Source: Erinaceus europaeus | Lineage: Eukaryota; Chordata; Mammalia; Eulipotyphla; Erinaceidae | Reading direction: 5' to 3' | NCBI RefSeq assembly: GCF_950295315.1 | Contig: NC_080164.1 | Coordinates: forward strand, 59,800,003-59,864,002 | DNA length: 64,000 bases | Shown here: positions 12,518-24,051 of the stretch, in pieces | Layout: each line of letters opens with the position of its first letter | How positions within the stretch are numbered: the first letter of the stretch is position 1 | Position numbers and translations under genes: made by a program | Notes under the pieces: generated by a model | What the model saw: the letters and a program-made list of their open reading frames with translations, nothing else | The model's database searches: none | What the model was told of the DNA's origin: nothing

Positions 12518-12981
12518 TGTTGTTTTCGACGGGCTATGTTGTTTTCGCTGGGGCTGGCTTCAAGGGCAGGTAACAGACGACCAGGGACTCATGGTTGAGC
12601 TGTAGGCAGTATCTCTTTATTCATGCAGGACGCAGCACAGTCTAAGCCGAGCTAAGCTAAACTAAAAGTACCGTAAAACTCACAATGCTGTCTTTATATA
12701 TACTTGCCAAGTAGGGTGGAAACAGGATATGACATAGAGAGGGTGGAGAGAAAAGTGACTGGTGAAAATCAGAGTGTGACAAGGAGAGGATCAGGGTATG
12801 ACAAGGAGAGGGGGTGGAGCTGGCGAGAATTCTATCACTGAACCACTAATGCCCTGGAGGGAGGGTGGTGCTTGTTAACAGCGGTTATGTAAATAGAATG
12901 AAGTGGTTATGTAAATAGAATAGTGTTAAGCAGGGGGGATTTAAACCAAATGAAACAGAAGGGGTCTCATGCATACCAACA
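12518..12981 (-). mobile_element. Solo LTR, class II ERV, tRNA-Gly-half family (copy 1)
   Basis: A 464-bp solo LTR in minus orientation. It is bounded by TG...CA ends and by the 6-bp direct repeat 'atagtt' at 12,512-12,517 and 12,982-12,987; a 6-bp TSD is typical of class II (beta-like) ERVs. On the sense strand it starts 'tgttggtatgc', has two copies of an 'ttctatttacataac' motif, the 5' half of tRNA-Gly-GCC (12,822-12,852, minus), a TATA-like 'agtatatataaagac', and ends 'cgaaaacaaca'. The last 19 bp are tandemly duplicated. No internal region is present, so it likely formed by LTR-LTR recombination. The same family is at 57,874-58,280 on plus. Confidence 0.9.
12822..12852 (-). other. tRNA-Gly-GCC 5'-half-like segment inside LTR
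   Basis: The minus strand matches the first 31 nt of vertebrate tRNA-Gly-GCC at 29 of 31 positions by hand count, including an A-box-like 'tggttcagtga'. The match stops at the anticodon loop; no 3' half follows, so this is not a tRNA gene. Confidence 0.85.
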
Positions 12982-13114
12982 ATAGTTGGTTGTATTGATG
13001 CATGTGTATGTTATGCCTACATTATCTGAAACGAATTAGGATGTTATTAGCTTAGTGGTATTTGGAGTTGTGATAGGGTAGTGAGTTGAGCTGATATAGG
13101 GTGAGGGAAGAATT

Positions 13115-13399
13115 TTTAAAAATATTTATTTATTTCCTTTTGTTGCCCTTGTTTTTTACTGTTGTTGTAGTTGTTGTTGATGTCATCTTTGTTGGAAAGG
13201 ACAGAGAGAAATGGAGAGAGGAAGGGAAAACAGAGGGGGAGAGAAAGATAGACACCTGCAGACCTGCTTCACTGCTTGTTAAGTGACTCCCTCCCCCCCC
13301 CCCCCCGCAGGTGGGGAGCCGGAGGCTCGAACCAGGATCCTTTTGACATTGCACTTCACTCCACGTGCGCTTAACCCACTGTGCTACCACCCGACTCCC
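13115..13399 (-). mobile_element. tRNA-SINE class A
   Basis: The complement shows the complete class A order. A run of about 14 C interrupts the body near 13,292-13,305. Confidence 0.85.
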
Positions 13400-15020
13400 T
13401 GGAAACTTTCTTATGATAATGATTTACTCTGCCATATATTTCTTTATCAAATTGAAACTCCATGCCTTTCAAATCATCCGCAGGAACATCTGACATCTCT
13501 TATCTCTATACATGGAAAGATGAAGGGAAAAAAACCCCAGCAGATTTAATAAATTGAATTATTTTTTATGCTTCCCTATATATAAGTTCAATTATTCAAC
13601 TCTTATAGATGCATTGACTCTGCCATATGATTTGTAGCTTTTTCTTTTCCTGTAGATGGTTCATCATTTATAACTCTATTGCTTAAATTTGAATTCAGCC
13701 CTGAGACATTTTGCGTTCATTAAAATAGTGTGGAAGTGCCACTGTACCATATCAGAGTTTAGACTTCAGGAGTCAAGTGGAATTATAGGATTTCACTCCT
13801 GCCTTTGCAATGAACAACAAAAAAAAATTACTATATGATTGCTTTCACAGGAAGGAAGAGAAACATGAGGCATACAGACATAGAGCTGCCATAGTGAAGT
13901 ATAGCCTAGAGCAGTCAACCTCAGTTGGATGCAAAATAAGTGAGAGTAAATGATCATAATGTTAAACCACCCAGTTCTGGGGAAGTTTGGCTGTATATAA
14001 GCTTATACATCAGATATACTGTGTGCAGTCAGATATATGAAATGAGTACACATACATACAGAGACACACTCAGCAACTGTATTTTCAGGACAGTAAGTTT
14101 TCACTTGAGAAGTTTTCACATATTTCTTCATCTCAGTAACTTGATTTAATTGGTAGGGTGAAACTAAATAGGAAATGAATCCAAGTTTTCTCAAACTTTC
14201 CTCTAAACTGAAAAAAAGTTTTTGTTCAATAATAAACTAATCAATTTGTTATAGACTCATGTATATTGTATTTCTTCTTTGGAATTTTAATGGACTAGTA
14301 TTTTTATTTAAAAATTATGCTTTGCTGAGTATGATGAATAATAGCTAAAAAGCACCATGACTGCTAGTGCTTATACAAGTCTGTTAAGAACTCAAATATC
14401 ACTGTTTAACAGATGAAGTATATTGCATCTAGCTATGCTCAGTACATCTCACATTCAGTGGAGTAGCAGAATAACTGAAAATCAGGTCTAACTAGCCTGA
14501 CTCCAAAATCCTCGCTCTAAAGATACTCTAAATCATCTTGGTGGACCAGAAAGTCAATAGTATATCTCTTAGGCTTTATCTAGTACATTATATATATTAT
14601 ACCTTATGAAAGGTTTAATTGAGCATGCTTCAACAATCGTGGCATATATATAATGGAAAAAAAGGAAAGCTAGTATTATATTGAACATGATTATTTGATT
14701 AATTTGATGATTATTTGATTATTTGATATTTTAAGTTCAACTGTGAAGCAATCATTATGACACGTGCTAATGATTTATAACTAGGAAAAAAAAAGGTGGA
14801 TTTGTCCCTCCACTCCTGACGCAACCATTCCAGTATTGGAAATACAAATAAATAAGAATTGAGAAGCACAAAATGTGATGGTGCTAGTGAAGAAGTAAGT
14901 AAATTGGGTATTAATAAAATAAAATTAAATTAAAAAAAGAATGAGGAACATTTTAGTTTTCTCACAATTAGGAAAGATCTGAAGAACATGATATCATATT
15001 TGCTAACTGCGTAGTGGTAT
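13400..15020. other. Unique AT-rich sequence, no gene seen
   Basis: No supported gene or repeat. A local set of 'gattatttgatt'-type repeats is at 14,690-14,730. Confidence 0.5.
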
Positions 15021-15594
15021 TAAATTGAATCTATACCCCACAACTTCCTTATCCAGTTTTCTGCTGATGGACATTTAGGTTGTTCCAATATTTTGGTTTT
15101 TGGTTATTATGAATAAAGCAACTCTGAACATGGGTGTTAATCTATCCCTGAAAATCAGTGTTTTCATGTCCTTTTGACATATGTCTAGAAGCAGTACTGC
15201 TGGATCATAAGGTATTTCTATTTTTATTTGTTGAAGAACTTTCTATAGTTTTCCTTAAGCTTTGTACTAGTTTGTTATTCCTAACAGTGTATTAAAAGGT
15301 TCTTTTTTCTCTATAGTTCAACAACAAGTAATTCTCACTTTGTTGATGTAGACCATCTTCACAGATATGAGGTAGAATGTAAATGTGCTTCTTGGTTTGC
15401 ATTTTCTATCGGTAAGTTAAGAGGAGCATTTTTTCATATGCTAGTGGGCCATCTGTGTGTCATCTCTAGAAAATTATCTGTTTAGATCTGTTGCCCACTT
15501 TTTATTGGCTGCTAATTATTGTTGTTGAGCTGTACAATTTTTATTTGCTTTATATAAATTCCTTGACAGATGTGTGATATAAAAAAATCCTAAT

Positions 15595-15726
15595 TGCAGA
15601 GGTTACATAGCATAATGGTTATGCAAATAAACTCTCATGCCTGAGGCTCCTAAGTCCTAGGTTCAGTCCCCTGCACCACCATAAGCCAGAGCTGAACATT
15701 GTGCTGGTAAACAAACAAAAAACAGG
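15595..15726 (+). mobile_element. tRNA-SINE class C
   Basis: It reads 'ataatggttatgcaaataaa', 'ctcatgcctgaggctcc', 'ggttcagtcccctgcaccac' and an A-rich end. It is inserted in the L1 remnant. Confidence 0.85.
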
Positions 15727-15757
15727 AAAAATATCCTAATTACTGGGTATCCTTTTA

Positions 15758-15963
15758 AAAAATATTTTGTTATCTTTATTTGTTGGATAGAGACAGTCAG
15801 AAATCAAGATGGTAAGGGAGATAGAGAGGGAGAGAAAAAGAGAGAGACCTGAAGTAGCGCCTCACCACTTACGAGACTTTCCCCCAAAGGTGAGAATGGG
15901 GGCTCCAACTGGATCCTTGCACTTTGTAACATGTGCGCTTGACCAGGTTCACCACTATCCATC
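15758..15963 (-). mobile_element. tRNA-SINE class B
   Basis: The complement carries the class B head, body and 'ctgactgtctctat'-like end. It is inserted in the L1 remnant. Confidence 0.8.
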
Positions 15964-16273
15964 CCCTTGGGTTTCCTTTTCATCCTTGTGGAATTTCCTT
16001 TCAACATGTAAAAGATTTTAAATGATGGAATCCTATTTTTTTTATTTATTTGTTTGTCTGTTCTTGCTTTAGTATTCCTTATATGGGACTGAGTCTGAAA
16101 AAAAACATTTTAAAGCATTTTACCAGTGTTTTCTTCTATGTTCTCTATACTTTAATGTTTAATATCCAGGACCTTAATCCATTTGTTGATTGTGATGTGT
16201 GCTGTTAAGTGATGGTCTGGTTTCAATTTTCTATAATATAGCTGTCCAGTTTTTCAAACATCTCGCCTTTATT

Positions 16274-16500
16274 CTTTTATTATTATTATTATTATTATCT
16301 TTACTTATTTTTATTGGATAGAGACAGCCAGACATTGAGAGGGAGGGGAGATAGAGAAAGAGAGAGAAAGAGAGGCACTTGCAGCACTGCCTCACCACTC
16401 ATAAAGCTTTCCCCCTATAGGTGGGAAGCAGGGGCTTGAACTTGGGTCCTTGTGCAATGTAATGTGTGCACTTAGCCAGGTATGTCACCATCAGGCCACT
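16274..16500 (-). mobile_element. tRNA-SINE class B with (TTA)n tail complement
   Basis: Left edge (TTA)n at 16,274-16,300, then 'ttattggatagagacagcca' and the class B body to 'caccatcaggccac'. Confidence 0.8.
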
Positions 16501-16639
16501 TGCCTTTAATTTTTAATTTTACCAGATAATTATTTGTATTTTTGTCAGTTAGTCTATCTCCCCTGATGAATTATGTACCACATGATAGCAGGGAAAGTTT
16601 TGCTGTTTGTTCCATGCTGTTTTAAAATGAAAGTGAGTC

Positions 16640-18600
16640 ATCAGGGAGGTTACTGTGCAGGTAGAACACATTCCTTTCATGATAGCTCCCTAGTCTTGCT
16701 TGCTGCCCTATTTTATGGCATATTGGTGCATTGATTTCTTACTCTCATAAAAAAATGACAAATATGAAAACATGTAGTCTGGTATTGTTGACTGTTTCAA
16801 TATTGTTATGTTTTCATAACATAAAAGTTATTACTGCATTCATGTTTCTATACATAAGTACGACAAACAGCAGTCAACCATTTAACATATATTTGATAAG
16901 TAACTGAATATCTACATAAACTTGTGAAGTATGCAGATTGTATGTACAAATGGATATTTTTTATTGTAGTTAAATCATGTAAATTTTAAATTGCTGGGTT
17001 AAATCTCACTCCCTAATCCACAAGTCATAACCGTTTTTTTTTCTCTTTTATTTTTTTGCTTGACTCTGAAAGAAGACATACATATAATAATAATTACTCA
17101 TGACTGATAAATGTCTCAAGGCCTAGCAATAAAAGATATTTCCCAAAGGCAACAACGAAAAATTTTAAGAGGTGGATATTTCTTCCAAAATAATTTTAGC
17201 ATCCCCTAGAATGTCTCAGAGATTTTTGTGGTAAAATTAAAAGTCTGTGAAATGTTTGCTATCCTTACCTCATTATATACTGAGGATTGCTCATACAGAG
17301 AAAACACATATGGCAGCATAATTAAATATTGTTTGGTTTTTTAAATTGTTTTAAGATTCACTTATCTTTGCAGATTTTTTTTACCTTGTTAATTAAGTTA
17401 TCATTTGAAGAAACGAAAAAATGTTTCAAAATTAGTACAGCTGTTCAATGTGTTAGTAAATTCTCATTTCTATCTTTTTGCTTTCTGAGCATTTTACTTC
17501 TGTTAAATATACACTGATTAACTTTTTTTCACTAGGAAACCACAGCTTATAGACCAATCCCAAGAGATATCTCTGGTAATGAAAAAAAGTTTGATTCAAT
17601 TTTCCTGAAAGAGAGAAGGCAACAACCAAAAATTTTAAGAGATGGGGGTGAATATTTTTCCAAACTATTTTTAATATCCCCTAGAATGTCTCAGACATAT
17701 AGTGCTGCCAAGGGTCAGATCTGGGACTGGATTTTAGAAACCTCAGTTATGCAAGTCTTCTGTGCCTCTGCTGGACTATCTCTCTGCACTAGAGAAAGTC
17801 TTAATAGGATATATAATATAGGTCAGGTTTCCTTTAAAGGCTTTAGCAACATATATTTCATTGAATACAGATGTCCAGCTATTTACAGTATTGAAAAGTT
17901 CATAAAGACTGCATTGCAAGCAGCTTGCCTTCTAAAATGTATTCTGAATACAAACATTGGGTTACCAGAAAAGCCATGATGCATTTTTGCATAGATAAAT
18001 ATGTATTGACTTTTATAATAACCCAATATGTTTCTTTATAAAGTTTACAATGCATCTACTGTAGGAAAGACAAGGCATATTACACTCTTTATAGTTATGG
18101 TTCAGTAGTGCTTGTGAATCCCATTGAGTAGACGGACATCATCTCTCAAACTCCCCAAATTCCAGATCTCATTGATCTCATGAGGTCAATGTGTGTCATT
18201 GTAAACTTAAGTTACCAAGTGGTCATGGATGGTAGATATGAATAGAGTATAGTCTCTAGTTTTCTAGTATCCTCCCAATTACATTTTGGGTATTCCTTTT
18301 CTCAACGTTGACTCTGTGATCTCTTAATCATCTTCACACTGGAAATTTTAATTATGCAAAAACTGTTCTGAACATTGGTAGGATTATTATCTCTGTCCTG
18401 CAACTTGAAATTTGTCCACAAAGATCATATTTATTCCTCCACTGATATTTGTTCTCTTTCTATCTCTGACTACAACAGATTATGTAATGTGTACAAAGTG
18501 ACACAATTGCCTAACAATGTATTTCATAGATAACTCAAGAAATTTTTTTTCATTTTATTTTTATCAAGAGAGGTTTATAGTGGAAAAATTTAAGGGCTAG
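16640..18600. other. Low-copy AT-rich sequence with a local direct repeat
   Basis: No gene is supported. A ~75-base imperfect direct repeat is at 17,146-17,220 and 17,618-17,696, beginning 'aggcaacaac' and ending 'cctagaatgtctcaga'. A worn SINE-like piece may lie near 16,640-16,740. Confidence 0.5.
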
Positions 18601-18604
18601 TTTC

Positions 18605-18960
18605 AGTATTTTTTTTTTGCTTTATTAAGGAAATTTTCAATTGCAGGATTGGTGTCATAAAAGTATGGTTTCATATCTCCCAAAGATAGGTAACAAGCAC
18701 ATCTGACCCTCTACCAAGCCATCCTCCTTCACCATAGTGTACTAGATCTCTGACCTGCTCTGTCATCACTTCTGCCTCTCTCATTCTGAGCCCCAAATCT
18801 GCTGAAGTAGACCACATTCCATTGAGCTCTCATCCTGTATTATCCCTTGCTTTATGTCTTAGGTCTTATCTATGAGTGATGCTCTCTAGGATCTGTCCTT
18901 CTCATTCTAGCTTATTTCTTTAACAGGATTCCCTCCAGTTTTGTACACCTGTGACCTATA
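18605..18960 (-). mobile_element. Old LINE-1 3' end
   Basis: The plus strand starts with a T run and 'gctttattaagg', then passes through the complement of an L1-like 3' region ending 'attccctccagttttgtac'. It is diverged, with no frame. Confidence 0.5.
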
Positions 18961-18992
18961 ATTTATTTAAATTAAAAAGGAATATTCACAGC

Positions 18993-19403
18993 TGACACTT
19001 GAAGCGGCAGCAGGATGCAGAAAAAGAAGGTTTGGAGCAGAAAGGGAACACAATCCTTTATTTGTGCTGGCACCTCAGAGTTGGGTGAGAGAGCAACAGT
19101 TTGGGCCACGTGGAGGTAGCAAAAATGGCCGCCTGGCACAACAACCTTCCCTGTGTCTAGTCACCGAAGTGAAAGGCCGGCAACAGAGTGAGGTGTGAAA
19201 GAAGAAGGGCTTTTATGGGAATAGCTCTTGTGAGAATGAGAATGGGGAGGAGTAACCATAGCACTCCAGGGTAGGATAATAACTCTCACGGGAATGGGAA
19301 GGGGGAGGAGTAACCAAAGCACTCCAATGCAGGGAATTAACAATGCCCAGAGGGGGGGCAACATGGCAGATGTGACTGTATCTGCACAATTTCCCAGCAC
19401 ACA
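18993..19403 (-). mobile_element. Solo LTR (second LTR family)
   Basis: GC-richer than its flanks. On the minus strand it starts 'tgtgtgctggg', has a TATA-like 'cccataaaagccc' (19,206-19,218), an AATAAA signal (plus-strand tttatt at 19,057-19,062) and ends near '...caagtgtca'. A 58-bp period tandem duplication at 19,220-19,333 looks like a doubled U3 enhancer. I found no clear TSD, so the ends are approximate and the class is not assigned. Confidence 0.65.
19220..19333. repeat. 58-bp tandem duplication in LTR U3
   Basis: Two imperfect units start at 19,220 ('aatagctcttgtgaga') and 19,278 ('aataactctcacggga'). Both contain 'gaggagtaacca' and 'gcactcca'. Confidence 0.85.
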
Positions 19404-20540
19404 GATTTTAATTTATAGAATTTACTGTAAAGGCCAGAGAGGGAAATGTGTACTAGGTAAGTAAAGATTGCCTTGCCTTTCATTTGAAATACCTGGAAGT
19501 GGTCCCAGAAAAGCTGGCGAATCAGAGGCTCTGCTTTAGAAAATCAAATGTGTTAGAGCTCCATGTTTCAGAGGGAGAGTTGGGAGGCTTATATTTCTCA
19601 GACAGCCTTGATTTCTGTATGGCAATCATCAAGAAGTAGTTGATATCTTATCTTAACTCCCTAACAGACTCTTTTAAGGGTTATGTGTCCGGATTGAGGC
19701 TACAGAGTGGTTACCTGAGTTATGCTAAGAGAAAGCACAATGGGAACACAGAGCAGTCAATGTTACCAAATGACAGAGATATGGTTGAAGTCTTTTGGTG
19801 GCAGATCTGTGATATTGCTGATCCAGAGAACAAATCTTTGAGTTGCAGACTTTGACTAGGACTGTAAAGTCTCATATAAATGTAAAATACATCATCTAGT
19901 GATCAAAAGACCTATTTGTTTTCTCCCTACCTAAGACATATAAACTCCATTCTTAACTCACATACCCAGTCACTAGTGAAAAAAGCAAGAGAAGGTAAAG
20001 GTTACCCAGAAAAAACTGAGCATTGTTTTTCTGAGAGTCTCCTCTCTCCCACTGCTTCTATATCAGATATTTTGTATTTACTGTAGACATAAAAATTCCC
20101 TTGTATAGCTTCTTCCGTGCCACTGTGAGAGCCTTACAGGTAAATACTATGCTTGCTGGAGTGCCTAGAGAGAGAAAGTCTACATATAAGGAGATTGCAA
20201 TGTACAGAAAAAAAATGCTAGCAAAAAGAGAGATGTACCATAGGCATTCATGGTTAAATTCAAACTCTCTTTTTTATTCAATATTCATAGAAAATTCTAG
20301 AAAAGATAAGAAACCAAAAAACAATAAAGAATGAAAACTTACCTGCAGTTTTGTTATTCAAACACATTCTCTGTTAAACTTTTGTCATTTTTCTCCTTGA
20401 TATGAAATTTTATGAGGTACAATGTTATACTCTTAATTTTCAGTTTTAAATATATCTTAAACAACTTTCCTTAGTAATAAGCCTACATTTTAATTTGCCA
20501 AACTACACTTGTTCTTAATATGGGGCATAATGTCTTTTTA
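19404..20540. other. Low-copy sequence, no gene seen
   Basis: A 71-codon frame (19,640-19,855) and a 77-codon frame (20,101-20,334) have no recognisable family or codon signal. Nothing else is supported. Confidence 0.5.
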
Positions 20541-20542
20541 AA

Positions 20543-20748
20543 TTTTTTATTATCTTTATTTTTTTTATTGGATCAAAACAGCCAGAAATTTAGAGTAATG
20601 AGGAGCTAGGGAGGGAGAGAAACAGAGAGATACCTGCAGCCCTGTTTCACCACTTCTGAAGCTTTTCCTTTGCAGGTGGGGATGGGGAACTTGACCCAGT
20701 CCTTTACACATTGTAACATGTGTGCCCAATCACCCACCCCCTGTGGCG
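20543..20748 (-). mobile_element. tRNA-SINE class B
   Basis: 'ttattggatcaaaacagcca' at the left and 'gtgtgcccaatcacccaccc' at the right are the complement of class B. Confidence 0.75.
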
Positions 20749-20844
20749 TGATTCTTTACACTAAACATTTTTATAGCTATTACTCATTGTAAGTAAATGT
20801 TTATTTTTCTTACTTCTTTAAATAATGCTATAAAGAGAAAATGG

Positions 20845-21052
20845 CAGGTTGTCCACTTTGTTGAACAAATGTTAGTATGCACAAGAACGCAGGTTCAAAA
20901 CCCCAGTCCTGATCTGCAAGGGGGAAGCATGATTGAAGAAGCAGTGCTGTAGGTTTTTCTCTTTTTATCTCCCTCTCTATTTCCTTCTTCTATCCCATTT
21001 TCCCTCTCTCTCTATCCAATAAATCAATAAAATGCTTTTTAAAAATAATTCT
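20845..21052 (+). mobile_element. tRNA-SINE class B, worn
   Basis: 'caggttcaaaaccccagtcc', 'caagggggaagca', then a pyrimidine segment and 'ctctatccaataaatcaata'. Confidence 0.7.
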
Positions 21053-21249
21053 ATAATAAAGTCATGCATACATAGTTGCAATATATTTATATTTTATGAG
21101 GTCAAACTTCATGGTAACTCTTTTTATGTTTTCTTCCTATATAAATTTATTGTAAAGAATTTCTCTAGACCAAACATTGTGTGAATATGGAGATACTCCC
21201 TAGAATTTTGTATCATTTATTATTTATTATTTACCTATTTAACAATTTA

Positions 21250-21420
21250 TGGGGCTGAGTGATATCTCATCCGATAAGGCTTTGTTATATACACATCCCC
21301 AGTTTCAGTCCCAGCAATACATGGAAGTGTCATGGCACCAAGTGATGTTTTGGTGGTGCCTCTCCCTCTTTAACTCTTTAAATGTGTGTATTTATTTATC
21401 TGAATTAAAAAAAAATGCTT
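21250..21420 (+). mobile_element. Old tRNA-SINE (class E)
   Basis: The head is 'tggggctgagtgatatctca', then 'cagtttcagtcccagcaata' and a short A-rich end. Confidence 0.5.
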
Positions 21421-21651
21421 TCATTGGGAGTATTAAAATCTCACATGTGCAAGGCTTCAGTTCTGAAAGAACAAATAACAATAAAAACTTATATTTCTAC
21501 TTAAGTAATTTCTATGTTAGAAAACTATGTTTTGTACTTCCTCTATATTAGCTCTATTTTCCATTTCAACTCCAGAATATAGGAATTGATTTTTATAATT
21601 CTGATATTTGTATCATTTTTGGAAAATGAAGTATTTATATATGTCAGAGAT

Positions 21652-21743
21652 ATATTAAAGTTGCATTTTATTTTAATACCAGACTTATGTTGTTAGAGCA
21701 ATATTAAAGTTGCATTTTTATTTTAATACCAGACTTATGTTGT
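21652..21743. repeat. 49-bp tandem duplication
   Basis: Unit 1 is 21,652-21,700 and the partial unit 2 is 21,701-21,743. Both start 'atattaaagttgcatttt' and end 'agacttatgttgt', and differ by one T. Confidence 0.95.
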
Positions 21744-21909
21744 CTCTATTATAGCACTTTCATTCAAACATTTATGTGAAAGTGTATCAAATGCGTGCAA
21801 AATGTTAATGATGAATTACCCAATTTGAGATACAAAATTGTATGCATTAAAGAATCACTTGAGTTTCTATAAGGAATCCTGCTATGCATCAGTGGGTAAT
21901 TAGAGGATG

Positions 21910-22125
21910 GTTTTTAAAGATTTATCAATTATTTACTTGTTAATATGAGACAGTGGGAAGGAGGGAGGAAGAGAGAGAAGAGGAGGGGAGAGGAGGGGAG
22001 GGGAGGGGACAGTAGAGGAGAGGGGAGAGTAGAGGGCAGAGTCAGGATATAATTCTGACCTATGAAGTGCCAGGGATTGAATTTGGGACCTCATGCCTGC
22101 AAATCAGGTTGCCTACCTGTTCTAT
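21910..22125 (-). mobile_element. tRNA-SINE class D with purine-rich expansion
   Basis: The complement carries the class D head and body ('gtgccagggattgaatttgg' on plus). The (GGGGA)-rich stretch at 21,955-22,045 is an expansion of the pyrimidine segment and includes a four-run G-quadruplex motif at 21,985-22,008. Confidence 0.7.
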
Positions 22126-22246
22126 AAGTGGATAAAGTTAAGAGAACTTGAATCAAGTAAAAGTTAGTTTCAAGCCATTAGTTAGTACTTCCACTAAGCC
22201 TGAAGATTTAGTAGAACTAGTCGTTATCAAAACTTAATGACTCCAA

Positions 22247-22410
22247 GGGTGGGGGAGATAGTATAATGGTTATGCAAAAAGACTTTCATGCCTGAGGCTC
22301 CAGGGTCTCAGGTTCAATCTCCCACACCACCATAAACCAGAGCTACGCAGTGCTCTTTCCCCTTTCTCTCTCTTATTAAAAATCATAAATAAAATAAAAA
22401 TCATTTAAAA
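22247..22410 (+). mobile_element. tRNA-SINE class C
   Basis: 'agatagtataatggttatgc', 'catgcctgaggctcc', 'accaccataaaccagagcta', pyrimidine segment and A-rich tail. Confidence 0.85.
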
Positions 22411-22853
22411 AAAGAAATTAAGAAGCTGATGATGCCAGTGTCTACAGGAAAGAGCTTTTTTGACAGTAGTTATGGTGTGTGGTAATCAGAATTGGAGAGG
22501 CAGTAGGAATAATGCTCTATATTTACTCTTATTCTTCCCTAATTCCACCAGATTTTCTCTTGGTGTTTTGTTTACCCAAGTCAATCAGAAGTTAGAGGAT
22601 AAGGTAACTCAATTTATATAGGCCACAAAGATGAGCTGGCGTACAGAGAAAGATGGACAATAAATTCATAAGAGCAAATGGAGACTAGTCTAGTATAGTG
22701 GACCTATTATATTTTTGACATCTTGTTTTCTCAAGCCATATAAAAAAACTGAACTCAGGAGATAATACAAATCCTACTAGTTATTATAAAATCAATCTGA
22801 TGTTATTTTCACTATACTGCCTCTTAAAACCTTTTCTTAAAAAATTTCCTTGG
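22411..22853. other. Unique sequence, no gene seen
   Basis: Nothing recognisable. Confidence 0.5.
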
Positions 22854-23140
22854 GAGTTGGGCGGTAGCTCAGTGGGTTAAGCGCATGTGGCGCAAAGCAC
22901 AAGGACAGAGATGAGAATCCCGGTTCGAGCCCCCAGCTCCCCACCTGCAGGGGAACCGCTTCACAGGCTGTGAAGCAGGTGTGCAGGTGTCTATCTTTCT
23001 CTCCCCCTCTCTGTCTTCCCCTCCTCCCTCCATTTCTCTCTGTCCTATCCAACAACATGACATCAACAACAATAACTACCACAACAATAAAAACAAGGGC
23101 AACAAAAAGGAAATAAATAAAGAAAAGAAAAAAAAATTAA
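22854..23140 (+). mobile_element. tRNA-SINE class A, well preserved
   Basis: Head 'gggagttgggcggtagctca', B-box-like 'ggttcgagccc', body 'cacctgcaggggaaccgc', 'ctctgtcctatccaacaaca', CAA-rich block, 'agggcaacaaaaaggaaata' and A-rich tail. A T/A-rich direct repeat close to 'aaaatttcctt' flanks it. Confidence 0.9.
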
Positions 23141-23175
23141 AAAAAAATTTCTTAAACACTTTCTTTAAAAAAGTT

Positions 23176-23620
23176 TCTTAAAAACTTTTATTTTTTGAAT
23201 CATTTTCTTGAGTAAATGGTGATTTACAGGACAGTTATTGAGAAACTGGTATAGTCTCTTGCTTCCTGTGATAGATATCTTTATATCAACCCCCACTGCC
23301 AATCCAAGTCCCTCTTCACTAAAATTGTTAATAATCACAATGCTTTTACTATTATGTAGTGGTGGGATAAAAAATAATTTAAAACAAAACTGGTATAGCC
23401 TTATTTCTATGAATAGTAACTAGACCAGTGTGGATATCTCCCTCTACAATCCATTCAGAATTCCCTTCATTTATTTTTTTTTTTAGGGTTTTGGTTAGTA
23501 TGGCTCATTACTTGATGGATTTATTTGATTTTTTTTTTAAATTTTCTCCCTCCTTTTTCCCTCTTTTTCACAAGTGCACTCCTCATTTCTGCCTCATTTC
23601 TGTAATCCAACTACTTTTCT
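23176..23620 (-). mobile_element. LINE-1 3' end, left part
   Basis: The complement of a hedgehog-type L1 3' end: 'gtaaatggtgatttacagga', then the pyrimidine-rich ORF2-end region. It is cut by the family X copy at 23,621 and resumes for a short distance at 24,071. Confidence 0.65.
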
Positions 23621-24051
23621 TTTTTAAATTAATTAATTAATTAATTTAAGAAAGGAGACATTAAAAAAATCATAGGATGGGGGGATAACTCCACACAATT
23701 CCCACCACCCAATCTCCATATCCCATTCCCTCCTCAATAGCTTTCCCATTCTCTGTTCCTCTGGGAGCATGGAACTAGGGTCCTTGTGGGTTGCAGAAGG
23801 TGGGAGGTCTGGCTTCTGTAATTGCTTCCCTACTGAACATGGGCATTGACTGGTCAGTCCATACTGCCAGTCTGCCTCTCTCTTTCCCTAGTAGGGTGAG
23901 TCTCTGGGGAAGCGGATCTCCAGGATGCATTGGTGGGGTCTTCAGTCCAGGGAAACCTGGCCGGCATCCTGATGGCATCTGGAACCTGGTGGCTGAAAAG
24001 AGAGTTAACATACAAAGCCAAACAAATTGTTGAAGAATCATGGACCTAAAG
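23621..24051 (-). mobile_element. Family X retroposon with 19-bp TSD
   Basis: Flanked by the 19-bp direct repeat 'gtaatccaactacttttct' at 23,602-23,620 and 24,052-24,070. The left end is T/A-rich (tail complement). The body has 'ccacacaattcccaccac', 'ctctttccctagtagggtga', 'gcatctggaacctggtggct' and 'aacaaattgttgaagaatca'. The long TSD plus A-rich tail show that family X moves by LINE-1-type target-primed reverse transcription. No coding capacity is seen. Confidence 0.9.

Larger units (their letters stand above)
15025..16640 (-). mobile_element. Old LINE-1 remnant interrupted by SINEs
   Basis: The plus strand shows the complement of L1 ORF2 C-terminal and 3' sequence: 'ggacatttaggttgttccaa', 'ctggatcataaggta', 'ttgcattttct', then 'taatccatttgttgattgtg' and 'tctggtttcaattttct'. 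Pieces lie at about 15,025-15,590, 15,966-16,274 and 16,500-16,640, separated by three SINEs. No open frame survives. Confidence 0.75.
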
